From Roseburia sp. 831b (lineage in GTDB: Bacteria > Bacillota > Clostridia > Lachnospirales > Lachnospiraceae), in assembly GCF_001940165.2 (NCBI RefSeq), contig NZ_CP135162.1, forward strand, positions 1,827,501 through 1,891,500: 64,000 bases of DNA, given 5' to 3'. Both the position numbers and the translations under genes were made by a program. The notes below the pieces were generated by a model. That model searched no databases. It had not been told where the DNA came from and saw nothing but the letters and a program-made list of their open reading frames with translations. This document shows positions 1 to 8,880 of the stretch, piece after piece; positions within the stretch are counted from its first letter, which is position 1, and every line of letters begins with the position of its first letter.

Positions 1-261
1 TTTGACACATTTTTCTTTTTTCGTCCCTTTTCTTTGATTACACCTTATTTTCATTGACTTTTAGGGAAAAGATTGTTATCGTATTTAGCAAGTTATATAA
101 GTTGCATGAGTAATAATTCACGTCTTATAAGTTGTACTTATATTTATAATAAGTGCAATGACAGGATTATGTTCTTATATTATATTATAGAGTTCTTTTT
201 TACAATATAAAACAATTGAATTATTGGATGCAACGCACTATTGAATATGAGGAGATTATAA
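1..261. other. Upstream region of the symporter gene, no gene seen
   Basis: No coding region is apparent on either strand. The stretch is AT-rich and contains an imperfect inverted repeat around 132-161 (TTGTACTTAT, then ATAAGTGCAA) that could fold in the leader of the symporter mRNA. A good ribosome binding site (AGGAGA) lies just before the ATG at 262. I looked for a glycine riboswitch, which often precedes this transporter family, and did not find its conserved core. Confidence 0.5.
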
Positions 262-1668
262 ATGGAAACTATCGCAAACATTCTTATACAGCTCGATAAT
301 ATCGTCTGGGGCGTTCCTCTTATGATATTAATTTTAGCTGGAGGAATTTTACTTACCTTCCGTTTGGGTGTTTTACAGGTTCGTAAACTTCCACTTGCTT
401 TGAAATGGATGATAAAAAATGAGGAACATGGTGTCGGCGAAGTAAGTTCTTTTGCTGCACTTTGCACCGCTCTTTCCGCAACCATTGGAACCGGCAACAT
501 CGTCGGGGTTGCAACTGCTGTCTGTACCGGAGGACCAGGCGCACTTTTCTGGATGGTTGTTGCCGCATTCTTTGGAATGGCAACAAAATATGCAGAAGGT
601 CTTCTTGCAATCAAATATCGTGTTGTCACTGAGGATGGGCATTCCCTGGGTGGTCCCTTCTATTATATCGAACAGGGTATGGGTGCAAAATGGAAATGGC
701 TCGCAAAGCTTTTCGCATTCTTTGGTGTCCTTGTCGGCCTTCTTGGAATTGGAACAATTACACAGGTAAACGGTATTGTAAACGCGCTTCGTAATTATTT
801 TGATCCGGAAAATGCAAAACTTATCACACTTCCTGGCATCGGTCAGTATTCCATCATTGTCGTGATTGGTGCAATTGTTGTCACTTTCTTTGTTGCCCTT
901 GTTTTGATTGGCGGCATCAAGCGTATTTCCGGGGTCGCACAGATTGTTGTACCTTTTATGGCAGTCCTTTATATTTGCATTTGTATGATTTTACTTCTTT
1001 GTAATCTTTCCTCGATTCCTGCAGCTATTGGAACTATTATAAATGGAGCTTTTCATCCACGTGCTGTTACAGGCGGTGTGGTCGGCAGTGTTTTCGTCGC
1101 AATGCAAAAAGGAGTGGCTCGCGGTATCTTTTCCAATGAAGCCGGTCTTGGCTCTGCGCCAATTGCCGCTGCAGCTGCACAGACAAAAGAACCTGTCCGC
1201 CAGGGACTTGTCTCCATGACCGGAACCTTTATCGATACTATTTTAATCTGCAGCATGACCGGACTCTCTATTGTCATCACCGGTGCATGGCAGGTCGAGG
1301 GATTAGAAGGCGTTGAAGTTACCACTTACGCTTTTCAAAATGGGCTTCCTCTCCCTGCTAAAGCAGTTTCTTTTATCATCATGCTTTGTCTGACCTTCTT
1401 TGCATTTACCACCATCCTTGGATGGGATTACTATTCCGAGCGCTGCCTGGAATATCTGGTGGGCGGTCAGAAAAAATCGATTCTTATCTACCGTTGGCTT
1501 TATATTCTGGTTGTGTTAATCGGACCATTTTTGACCGTATCTGCTGTCTGGACGATAGCAGATATTGTAAACGGGCTTATGGCATTTCCAAACATGATTG
1601 CAATCTTTTCTTTAAGTGGAATTGTGGTAAAGGAAACAAAAGATTTCTTTAAACGGCATTTGAAATAA
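262..1668 (+). CDS. alsT: Sodium:alanine/glycine symporter, AGCS family
   Basis: This 468-residue integral membrane protein should import alanine or glycine with Na+. It has the family length and the AGCS pattern: an N-terminal helix (VPLMILILAGGILLTF), the conserved segment ATIGTGNIVGVATAV near residue 75, and the block GIFSNEAGLGSAPIAAAAA near residue 290, which holds the asparagine and small residues typical of the transport core. The start at 262 has an AGGAGA site 8 bases upstream. The gene stands alone on the plus strand, faces radA tail to tail and is followed by a strong terminator. The exact substrate (alanine, glycine or D-alanine) cannot be read from the sequence. Confidence 0.93.
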   Translation: METIANILIQLDNIVWGVPLMILILAGGILLTFRLGVLQVRKLPLALKWMIKNEEHGVGEVSSFAALCTALSATIGTGNIVGVATAVCTGGPGALFWMVVAAFFGMATKYAEGLLAIKYRVVTEDGHSLGGPFYYIEQGMGAKWKWLAKLFAFFGVLVGLLGIGTITQVNGIVNALRNYFDPENAKLITLPGIGQYSIIVVIGAIVVTFFVALVLIGGIKRISGVAQIVVPFMAVLYICICMILLLCNLSSIPAAIGTIINGAFHPRAVTGGVVGSVFVAMQKGVARGIFSNEAGLGSAPIAAAAAQTKEPVRQGLVSMTGTFIDTILICSMTGLSIVITGAWQVEGLEGVEVTTYAFQNGLPLPAKAVSFIIMLCLTFFAFTTILGWDYYSERCLEYLVGGQKKSILIYRWLYILVVLIGPFLTVSAVWTIADIVNGLMAFPNMIAIFSLSGIVVKETKDFFKRHLK

Positions 1669-1688
1669 ACCTGCCTTTTCCCATAAAA

Positions 1689-1747
1689 ATACCGACCTCC
1701 AATCGTTAGATTTTTAGGTCTAACTTTTTGGGGTCGGTATATTTTTT
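1689..1747 (+). terminator. Rho-independent terminator after the symporter gene
   Basis: A 9-bp stem (ATACCGACC at 1689-1697 with GGTCGGTAT at 1732-1740) encloses a second hairpin (GTTAGA...TCTAAC) and is followed by a T run. It lies between two convergent genes and may also stop radA transcription. Confidence 0.85.
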
Positions 1748-1767
1748 AACTTTTGCAGGTCATTTCC

Positions 1768-3132
1768 TTATTTGATAAAATCAATTGCCTCTTTTACATT
1801 CCTTACTCCGACGAGACGGATTCCATCTATCTTTTTTAATGTGTCCATACATGCCTGTGGCAAAATACAGGTATCAAATCCTAGTTTTCTTGCTTCTAAC
1901 ACTCTTTGTTCTGCCATGTTTACAGCTCTTACTTCGCCACTTAAACCAACCTCTCCAAAGCAAATCGTGTGTTCGTCAATTGGAATCTCTTTATAGCTTG
2001 ATATCAGCGCCAGCACAATTCCCAAATCAATCGCCGGTTCATTCATCTTGATTCCGCCTGCAATGTTAATGTATGCGTCACACTCTCCCATTCTGATTCC
2101 GAGTCTTTTTTCCAAAACGGCCATCAAAAGATTCACTCTGTTATAATCGGTTCCCGCTGCAGTTCTTCGCGGCATTCCAAAGTTGCTGCGGCATACCAGC
2201 GCCTGGATTTCCAAAAGAATCGGCCTCGTTCCCTCCATCGAACAGGCTACCACAGAACCGGACGCTCCCTGCGGTCTTCCGTTTAGCATAAACTCCGACG
2301 GATTCTCGACCTCACTAAGGCCATCCTCCCGCATCTCAAAAACACCAATTTCATTGGTGGAGCCAAAACGATTTTTCACCCCTCGCAAAATACGGTAGGC
2401 AGCGTGTCTGTCTCCTTCAAAATAAAGCACTGTGTCGACCATATGTTCGAGTACTCTCGGTCCCGCAACAACACCTTCTTTTGTTACATGTCCAACAATA
2501 AAAATCGAAATATTCATGCCCTTTGCAATCTGCATGAGCGTTCCTGTGGATTCTCTTACCTGTGAAACGCTTCCCGGAGAAGAAGAAACCGCTTCCCGGT
2601 ACATCGTCTGAATCGAATCAATCACTACCACCTGTGGTTTTTCTCTTTGAATCACTTCCTCAATGAGGTCTAAATTCGTCTCGCAAAGCAAGGACAGGCT
2701 ATCCCGAAATGTGCCAATTCGCTCTGCTCTGATTTTAATCTGCTGAAGAGATTCCTCCCCTGAAATATATAAAACCTTTATCTGTTGCTCTGAGAGATGC
2801 TTGCACACCTGCAAGAGCAGGGTTGACTTTCCAATTCCAGGATCACCGCCCACTAACACCATGGAACCCGGAACAATTCCACCGCCAAGGACACGGTCAA
2901 GTTCCTTTATCTGTGTTGACATTCTGTCCTCTTTTGTCATTTCAATCTTAGAAAGCGGCAGCACCTGCAAATCACTTTTTCTTACCGCCCCTGCTTTGTG
3001 AGCTGATTTTTTTTCAACCATCTCCTCCACAAAGGTGTTCCATTCCTTGCAGCCCGGACACTGCCCCATCCATTTTGCAGATTCATAACCACATGACTGA
3101 CAAAAAAATACTGTTGTTTTCCCTTTTGCCAT
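1768..3132 (-). CDS. radA: DNA repair protein RadA
   Basis: RadA is a RecA-like ATPase (branch-migration helicase) acting in recombinational repair. The 454-residue protein shows the complete architecture: a C4 zinc finger near the N-terminus (CQSCGYESAKWMGQCPGC), Walker A GGDPGIGKST, the RadA signature KNRFG (VKNRFGSTNEIG) and a Lon-protease-like C-terminal domain. The frame is open further upstream, but the ATG at 3132 is preferred. It is preceded by GGGAGGACAG, and the protein then begins MAKGKT, as in family members. It lies downstream of clpC and a small gene in the same direction, although a hairpin at about 3200-3228 may separate the transcripts. Confidence 0.96.
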   Translation of the reverse strand: MAKGKTTVFFCQSCGYESAKWMGQCPGCKEWNTFVEEMVEKKSAHKAGAVRKSDLQVLPLSKIEMTKEDRMSTQIKELDRVLGGGIVPGSMVLVGGDPGIGKSTLLLQVCKHLSEQQIKVLYISGEESLQQIKIRAERIGTFRDSLSLLCETNLDLIEEVIQREKPQVVVIDSIQTMYREAVSSSPGSVSQVRESTGTLMQIAKGMNISIFIVGHVTKEGVVAGPRVLEHMVDTVLYFEGDRHAAYRILRGVKNRFGSTNEIGVFEMREDGLSEVENPSEFMLNGRPQGASGSVVACSMEGTRPILLEIQALVCRSNFGMPRRTAAGTDYNRVNLLMAVLEKRLGIRMGECDAYINIAGGIKMNEPAIDLGIVLALISSYKEIPIDEHTICFGEVGLSGEVRAVNMAEQRVLEARKLGFDTCILPQACMDTLKKIDGIRLVGVRNVKEAIDFIK

Positions 3133-3192
3133 CTGTCCTCCCTTTCTTTTCACCCGTAAAATATGATTCCCTGTATCGTATCTGTTTTGTGT

Positions 3193-3230
3193 AAAGCAAG
3201 AACCCGTACCATCTGAATGGCCGGGTTCCA
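3193..3230 (-). terminator. Probable terminator between the small conserved gene and radA
   Basis: GAACCCG (3200-3206) pairs with CGGGTTC (3222-3228), with an inner CCAT/ATGG stem. On the minus strand it is followed by a modest T-rich tail. It would act after the gene ending at 3253. Confidence 0.6.
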
Positions 3231-3252
3231 TCACACTCATATCCGATTTGGA

Positions 3253-3669
3253 TTAATTCTTCTTTACCACTGCAACTTTTACCTGATCCTGATTTTCAAG
3301 TTCAACACTCAAGCTAAGCTTACCACCAAGGTTAGTTTTCATGCATCCTGCATTCACTCCATCAATGGTAATCTCATATTCTGTTTCTGCTTCTAATTCA
3401 AGTGTAATCTGTGCATCTTCTGTACCTTCTACCCCAAATGTAATCCCTGTATCCGTTACATTTAAATTACTTACGGCCGTTCCTGGTACTGACTCATAAA
3501 CAAACATACCGTTACGTTCTAATTTGGTGATTTCCTGAAAGGTCTTTACTTTATAAATATCGCCTTCATGTTCAAAATTATCAAGTTTTGCCTTTGTCTG
3601 TAAAGAATAGTCCCCAAAACTAATGGTACCGTCTGCTTCTGAACGAATTAATTCACTAATAACAGCCAT
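3253..3669 (-). CDS. Conserved small protein, function unknown
   Basis: The protein has 138 residues, is acidic and appears rich in beta strand. I see no signal peptide, membrane segment or catalytic motif. The repeated pattern of short polar strands (for example GTAVSNLNVTDTGITFG and EYEITIDGVNAG) suggests a small beta-sandwich. Proteins of this sort are found in Lachnospiraceae under uninformative names. It sits between clpC and radA. A perfect inverted repeat (GACAGTC-CTTT-GACTGTC, 3683-3700) lies immediately before its ribosome binding site and could form an RNA hairpin or operator affecting its expression. No function is proposed. Confidence 0.7.
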   Translation of the reverse strand: MAVISELIRSEADGTISFGDYSLQTKAKLDNFEHEGDIYKVKTFQEITKLERNGMFVYESVPGTAVSNLNVTDTGITFGVEGTEDAQITLELEAETEYEITIDGVNAGCMKTNLGGKLSLSVELENQDQVKVAVVKKN

Positions 3670-3775
3670 TTTTTCCTCCTGTGACAGTCCTTTGACTGTC
3701 GTAAAAATTTTGTAAATTAATTATATAATAATCTTTCTTTTTTTTCTAGTGGTTCCAAAAGATTTCCGTATTTTT

Positions 3776-6232
3776 TTACTTTTTCTCTGTCTCAAATACG
3801 ATTTTCTTATTCTTGGTTGTCACAATCACCTTATCCCCTTTTCGAACCGTTCCATCGAGAATTTCTTCCGCTAACTTGTCTTCGATTTCATCCTGGATTT
3901 TGCGGCGTAATGGTCTTGCTCCATACTTTGGTTCATAGGCTTTCTCTACAATGTATTCCTTGACGCTGTCACGAATCACAAGCTGGATGTCAAGCTGACT
4001 CTCGCAGCGTTTGATTAAAGATGTCGTCATAATCGTGACAATCTTTTTCATATCACCCTTATTCAGCGAGCGGAACACAATGGTTTCATCAATACGATTT
4101 AAAAATTCCGGGCGGAAAATATGTTTTACCTCTTCCATCACGCCCTCTTTCATTCTGTCGTAATTGAACTTTTCATCATCTACCGATGCAAACCCTAACT
4201 TCTTTGGTTCTACAATAGACTGTGCCCCTGCGTTTGATGTCATAATAATAATGGTGTTCTTAAAATCAACTTTTCGCCCCTGGGAATCCGTGATATGTCC
4301 GTCATCTAATACCTGTAATAAGACGTTGAACACATCTGGATGCGCTTTTTCAATCTCATCAAACAAGATGACAGCGTAAGGATTTCTTCTGACTTTTTCA
4401 CTGAGCTGTCCGCCTTCCTCATGGCCTACATATCCTGGAGGGGAGCCAATCATCTTTGACACACTGTGTTTTTCCATATATTCAGACATGTCAACCCTTA
4501 TCATAGCCTGCTCATTTCCAAAAACTGCTTCCGCAAGTGCCTTGGAAATCTCCGTTTTTCCAACACCGGTAGGTCCAAGGAACAGGAAAGAACCTATCGG
4601 TCTGTTTGGATCTTTCAATCCTACCCTGCCTCGTCTGACAGCCTTTGCAACTGCAGTCACCGCATCTTCCTGACCAATTACCCTTTTGTGAAGCGTTGTC
4701 TCTAATTTTCTTAAACGCTGTGCCTCTCCCTCTGTTAATTTTTTAACAGGGATTTTTGTCCAACCGGAAACAACATCTGCAATTTCATTTTCTCCGACTG
4801 TTGGAACTTTTCTTTGCAGACTCTTCTGGTAACGTTTCTTTAATTTTTCAATATTTTGTTCGATGGACTCTTTTTCTGCCTTCGCTGCTTTGGCAGCCTC
4901 TAAATCCATATTGGAAAGGCTTGCTTCCAATTCCTCTTCCAGCTCTTTGACACGCATCTGAAGGTCAATGACTTCCTGCGTATTGCTGTAACTTCCAAGT
5001 CTAACCTTCGCAGCTGCCTCATCCATCAAGTCAATTGCCTTATCTGGCAGAAAACGGTCATTAATATAGCGCGCTGAAAGCTGTACTGCCGCTTTTACCG
5101 CTTTATCTGTAATCTTCACCTTATGATGTGTTTCGTATTTGCCACGCAAGCCCATAAGAATCTCGATTGCGCCCTCTTCTGTCGGTTCTTCTACCGTCAC
5201 CGGCTGGAATCTACGCTCTAAGGCTGCATCCTTTTCAATGTATTTACGGTACTCTTCGATTGTAGTCGCACCGATAATCTGAATCTCACCACGTGCCAGG
5301 GCTGGCTTTAAAATATTAGATGCATCAATGGCACCTTCTGCACCACCCGCACCAATAATCGTGTGGACCTCGTCAATAAAAAGAAGTACATTTCCGGCCT
5401 TTGTCACTTCCTGAATAATCTTTTTAATTCGCTCTTCAAACTCTCCACGATATTTAGAGCCTGCCACAATTCCAGATAAATCTAACGCAACCAGGCGCTT
5501 ATCTGCAACGGTCTGTGGCACCATGCCAGAGATAATTCTCTGGGCAATTCCTTCAATGATTGCTGTTTTTCCCACTCCAGGTTCCCCAATCAAACATGGA
5601 TTGTTCTTACTTCTTCTGCTGATAATCTGGATGACTCTTGCAATCTCTTCTTCTCTTCCGACAACCGGATCTAATCCACCTTCTTTTGCAATCTGTGTCA
5701 AATCTCTGGAATACTGGTCTAATGTCGGTGTTCCTTCTGCTCTTTTTTTCTTTCCGTTTCTTCCGTTCTGGAATTCATCACGGAATTTGTTTGGGTCTTC
5801 CCCCATCGCAATAAGGGTATCCACATATAATTTTTGAATATTGACCCCTAACGTATTCAAAAGCCTTGATGCCGCACACTCGTTCTCTTTTAACATGGAA
5901 AGCAGGATATGCTCTGTTCCAACCTGCTCACTGGCAAATCGTTCTGCCTCTTTTTGTGCACATTCTAAAACTCTTCTGCTTCTCGGTGAATAGCCTTCTC
6001 TTTCAAGTAATGCGATATCTGAATTTGGTGCAATCAGCTCTTCAATAAGTTCTAAAACTTTTTCCAGATCTACACCATTCTCAGACAGAACCAAAGCAGC
6101 TACACCTGTTCCTTCTTTTAATAAGCCTATTAACAGATGTTCTGTTCCTATATAATTATGCTTTAAGGACCTGGACATTCTGTTTGCAATGTCCAACGCC
6201 TTTTTTGCTTTCACGGTATATGATTTCTGCAT
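3776..6232 (-). CDS. clpC: ATP-dependent Clp protease ATP-binding subunit ClpC
   Basis: ClpC is the AAA+ unfoldase that feeds substrates to ClpP. The 818-residue protein has two N-terminal Clp repeats (about 1-150), a first AAA domain with Walker A GEPGVGKTA and Walker B VLLFIDEVHTI, and a coiled middle domain (about 410-480, rich in E/K). The second AAA domain has GPTGVGKTE and AVILFDEIEKAHPD, and a C-terminal D2-small domain follows. The usual Firmicute partners ctsR, mcsA and mcsB are absent next to it. Instead it begins 32 bases after the cohesin-like gene, preceded by AGGAGGCATCAGG, which suggests shared transcription with that upstream gene. Confidence 0.95.
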   Translation of the reverse strand: MQKSYTVKAKKALDIANRMSRSLKHNYIGTEHLLIGLLKEGTGVAALVLSENGVDLEKVLELIEELIAPNSDIALLEREGYSPRSRRVLECAQKEAERFASEQVGTEHILLSMLKENECAASRLLNTLGVNIQKLYVDTLIAMGEDPNKFRDEFQNGRNGKKKRAEGTPTLDQYSRDLTQIAKEGGLDPVVGREEEIARVIQIISRRSKNNPCLIGEPGVGKTAIIEGIAQRIISGMVPQTVADKRLVALDLSGIVAGSKYRGEFEERIKKIIQEVTKAGNVLLFIDEVHTIIGAGGAEGAIDASNILKPALARGEIQIIGATTIEEYRKYIEKDAALERRFQPVTVEEPTEEGAIEILMGLRGKYETHHKVKITDKAVKAAVQLSARYINDRFLPDKAIDLMDEAAAKVRLGSYSNTQEVIDLQMRVKELEEELEASLSNMDLEAAKAAKAEKESIEQNIEKLKKRYQKSLQRKVPTVGENEIADVVSGWTKIPVKKLTEGEAQRLRKLETTLHKRVIGQEDAVTAVAKAVRRGRVGLKDPNRPIGSFLFLGPTGVGKTEISKALAEAVFGNEQAMIRVDMSEYMEKHSVSKMIGSPPGYVGHEEGGQLSEKVRRNPYAVILFDEIEKAHPDVFNVLLQVLDDGHITDSQGRKVDFKNTIIIMTSNAGAQSIVEPKKLGFASVDDEKFNYDRMKEGVMEEVKHIFRPEFLNRIDETIVFRSLNKGDMKKIVTIMTTSLIKRCESQLDIQLVIRDSVKEYIVEKAYEPKYGARPLRRKIQDEIEDKLAEEILDGTVRKGDKVIVTTKNKKIVFETEKK

Positions 6233-6264
6233 CCTGATGCCTCCTATACTTTGAAGTATTCCCT

Positions 6265-8097
6265 TTATAAATCGTTTAAGTCGATGACTTCAATCTCATC
6301 TTTTTCTTCTTTTGGCTCCGAAGGCTTCGTATTTTTCTTTGCCCCCTTCTTTACCACCGGTTCTTCTTCGAAATCATCTTGGAAATCGTCATCGAAATCA
6401 TCCTCTTCTTCAAACATTTCCTCTTCCAGTTTCCGGTTCTTTCTCTTTTCTCTCCAGGATAATTTTCTTTCTTTCAGCTGTACGTCTTCTGGATTTTCAT
6501 CCTCGGCAACCTCTTCCTCTATTGTTGTCTTAAATCCGTCGAGTTCGTCCTCACCTTCCTCGAAGTCTTCCTCATCATCCTCCTCAAAACGGTTGCGGCC
6601 GCCTCTTCCACGAAGCAAAAGATTCACAATTACAATCACACAAATTACACAGAGTACAATCAATGCACCAATGATTTTTCTAAAATGTGATTTTTCTTTG
6701 GAAAGCTGGTCCGAAAGTTTGTTGTACTCACTTTGCAGACGCTCTAAATCGTCACTTTGTGTGTCATCTTCCTCTAAAGTACCGTTTAATCTCTGGACGG
6801 TCTGTTCCACACTGTCATACTGGTACCATCCCTCTGCACCATCACTGTTCATGGCATAGAACACATAAAACTCCGGTATTGCACTCTCATCTTCCGCCAA
6901 TTGCTGGTAAGCAGTAACGGTTCCAACTTCGTCGATTGTAAAATCAGCCTCTGTATAATTTGATGGAATTGTCACATCTAACGGTGCCTGCAATGCAATC
7001 AGGTAACGGTCTCCATAAACGATTTTAACAAATGGATAAAAAATGCCTCTGTTCTGGTCATGCACATAAAATGCTCCCTGACCCTCTCCGCTTTCCGGAA
7101 CAAGGTAAAGCATCACAAGATTTCCTTTGTCAAAACTGATTCCTTTATAATCCACACCCTGATAAGACACTGTCGCAGCAGAAAAGTCTTCCGGGATTTC
7201 ATCTTCAGTAAAATCTTCTGATATGATATATGCAACATCATTGATTACAATTCCACTTGTGGCAGCGGTTTCCTCCTCTGTCTCACTTTCTGACTCTTCC
7301 GTCTGTTCCTGACCACCTGCACTCTTTGTCACAACAATCGTGTAAGTTGCTGTCACACCATTTTCTGCTTTAACTACAACTTTAATTGTATTCTGACCCT
7401 CTACAATGTTTTCATTTCCAGTTATAGATTGTATCGTTGCTTTCTCATTACTTGGCTGGGCATCCACTGTAATACTTGTGACATCAGCATCAACACTTGC
7501 TGTATATTTGGTCGTATTATACTTAAATGCCGGTGACAAACTTCCCGAAGAAAGGCTTAATGATTTTAAGGAATTGTCGCTGGAAAGATTCGCAGCATTG
7601 GTATTATCTGTACCTCCTGTATTTTCGTTATTTCCAGAAGTACTTGTGGATCCAGCATTGTTTACAGCAACTGTTGCACCTGCACTCGTGTTCATGCTTA
7701 TCTTTTCTGCTGTATTTGTCTTACTTGAATCTGTGACATTCGCACTAACCGTTCCATTTCCTGCACCTATGGTCTTAAATGTAATGTTCTCTGAAAATGA
7801 ACCACTGTCAGTATCCATTGCCAAATTCAGCGTTCCACTTCCTCCGCTGCAATTTTTAGAACTTACGTACTGTAAAACACTCGCATCATAATTAATGGCA
7901 AGTTGATATTTCGCAGCTGTTTCTCCACTAACATTTACGGTTACCGTAACACTCTCATCCATGTTTGCATTTGATGGTGCACTCACAGATAATGATGCAG
8001 ACTCCGCCTTTACCTGTATCGGATGATGAATTGCAGTGAAAAGGAAAAACCATAGAAAGAAAATCAAACAAACACTACTTTTCTTTGCTTTTTTCAT
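6265..8097 (-). CDS. Membrane-anchored surface protein with cohesin-like and cadherin-like domains
   Basis: The order of parts is a signal peptide (SSVCLIFFLWFFLFTAIHHP); a cohesin-type beta domain at about residues 35-160 (LSVSAPSNANMDESVTVTVN, then YQLAINYDASVLQYVSS); a low-complexity Ser/Thr/Asn linker; and a cadherin-like beta-sandwich at about 180-270 (LSLSSGSLSPAF, then YTIVVTKS). A further extracellular region leads to a coiled segment, one membrane helix (IIGALIVLCVICVIVIVNLL) and a strongly acidic cytoplasmic tail. This predicts an exported, membrane-tethered display or binding protein, but the partner is unknown. The start at 8097 is preferred over upstream in-frame ATGs because of the AAAGGATGG upstream. 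It has its own promoter at 8241-8269 and clpC follows after 32 bases. Confidence 0.8.
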   Translation of the reverse strand: MKKAKKSSVCLIFFLWFFLFTAIHHPIQVKAESASLSVSAPSNANMDESVTVTVNVSGETAAKYQLAINYDASVLQYVSSKNCSGGSGTLNLAMDTDSGSFSENITFKTIGAGNGTVSANVTDSSKTNTAEKISMNTSAGATVAVNNAGSTSTSGNNENTGGTDNTNAANLSSDNSLKSLSLSSGSLSPAFKYNTTKYTASVDADVTSITVDAQPSNEKATIQSITGNENIVEGQNTIKVVVKAENGVTATYTIVVTKSAGGQEQTEESESETEEETAATSGIVINDVAYIISEDFTEDEIPEDFSAATVSYQGVDYKGISFDKGNLVMLYLVPESGEGQGAFYVHDQNRGIFYPFVKIVYGDRYLIALQAPLDVTIPSNYTEADFTIDEVGTVTAYQQLAEDESAIPEFYVFYAMNSDGAEGWYQYDSVEQTVQRLNGTLEEDDTQSDDLERLQSEYNKLSDQLSKEKSHFRKIIGALIVLCVICVIVIVNLLLRGRGGRNRFEEDDEEDFEEGEDELDGFKTTIEEEVAEDENPEDVQLKERKLSWREKRKNRKLEEEMFEEEDDFDDDFQDDFEEEPVVKKGAKKNTKPSEPKEEKDEIEVIDLNDL

Positions 8098-8240
8098 TTT
8101 ATCCATCCTTTCATATTCCCTTACTGTTTCCATTAAAGATAATTGAGATTATACCTTTATCTGTAACGGAAAACCTTTTTCAGTTTATTTCATAAATTTC
8201 CTCCAAGAAAGTACCATTTTCTACATACTTACTCAGTCTC

Positions 8241-8310
8241 ATTATATGAAATTCCCTCTACACCGTCAACCTAAATATAGTGATTTTTTACCAGTAACTA
8301 CTATATTTAG
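8241..8310 (-). promoter_or_regulatory. Promoter and operator-like palindrome of the cohesin-like gene
   Basis: Read on the minus strand there is TTGACG (8269-8264), a 17-base spacer and TATAAT (8246-8241). Directly upstream is a perfect 11-bp inverted repeat CTAAATATAGT / ACTATATTTAG (8271-8281 and 8300-8310), in the position expected of an activator or repressor site. The factor is unknown. The predicted leader is about 137 bases. Confidence 0.7.
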
Positions 8311-8329
8311 TCCATCCGGCAGCTTCTTT

Positions 8330-8660
8330 TCCGATAAAGATTCGGGTGTCAAAAGGTTGCTCACAAATTAGTTATTGGCAAATTGCATAAAGACAAGACT
8401 CTTTTAGTGACTTTGAGGCAACATTAGAAAATCTTAGTATGCCTTTCTGTCCCAAGTGATGTTCTGCCACGGACGGCAGAACAAGGCTTCACGAGCCATG
8501 GATGGCTCGTTGAATGCCGGTCACGTTACTTTGAAATAATCTTTGTCAGGCATACTTAGATTGTTCTTATGTTCGCTCATCGGAACAAAATTGGCTTGTC
8601 ATTGTGTAATTTGCCAGTAAGAAAACTGTAAGCAACCTTTTGACACCCAAATCCGATAAA
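8330..8660. repeat. MITE-like foldback element with terminal inverted repeats
   Basis: The ends are GGGTGTCAAAAGGTTGCT (from 8344) and its perfect complement AGCAACCTTTTGACACCC (8631-8648). Nested inside are further complementary arms: TGGCAAATT/AATTTGCCA, then AATCTTAGTATGCCT with AGGCATACTTAGATT, and small hairpins GTTCTGCC/GGCAGAAC and CGAGCCAT/ATGGCTCG. A 9-bp direct repeat TCCGATAAA flanks it (8330-8338 and 8652-8660), as expected of a target duplication. There is no ORF inside. Alternatively it is a large structured RNA. Confidence 0.75.
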
Positions 8661-8673
8661 AAAATCAAAGCCT

Positions 8674-8880
8674 CTATTTCTTTCCTTCCCCTAAATTAAA
8701 AATAAGTAATGTTCCCCAGAAGATTCCACTCAGACTGCAGTAGGAGGCTGCAAGCACGGTATGGCTGCAGGTTTCAATGCGCATTCCTGTAAAAACAAGT
8801 ACAACAGCCACTACACCAAGTGCTGCAACAAGTGCAATCAGTCCACACAATCCTACCAATTCTTTATCAATCGATTTCAT
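8674..8880 (-). CDS. Small two-helix membrane protein
   Basis: The protein has 68 residues with two hydrophobic segments (LCGLIALVAALGVVAVVLVF and a C-terminal IFWGTLLIFNL) and a charged C-terminus. The ATG at 8880 is chosen over longer in-frame starts. It is preceded by GGAGGAATTGGGA and overlaps the stop of the upstream gene as ATGA, so the two are translationally coupled. I do not recognise the family. Its function may be linked to the HAD-like protein upstream, but nothing in the sequence shows how. Confidence 0.7.
   Translation of the reverse strand: MKSIDKELVGLCGLIALVAALGVVAVVLVFTGMRIETCSHTVLAASYCSLSGIFWGTLLIFNLGEGKK

Noticed and set aside
1..261. Glycine riboswitch upstream of the AGCS symporter
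   Set aside because: The conserved paired-aptamer cores are absent; only an imperfect hairpin is present.
180..629. 149-residue minus-strand ORF inside the symporter gene
   Set aside because: Antisense shadow of the alsT coding sequence; no independent support.
7406..7891. 161-residue plus-strand ORF with hydrophobic segments
   Set aside because: Antisense of the cohesin/cadherin-like gene; low-complexity artefact.
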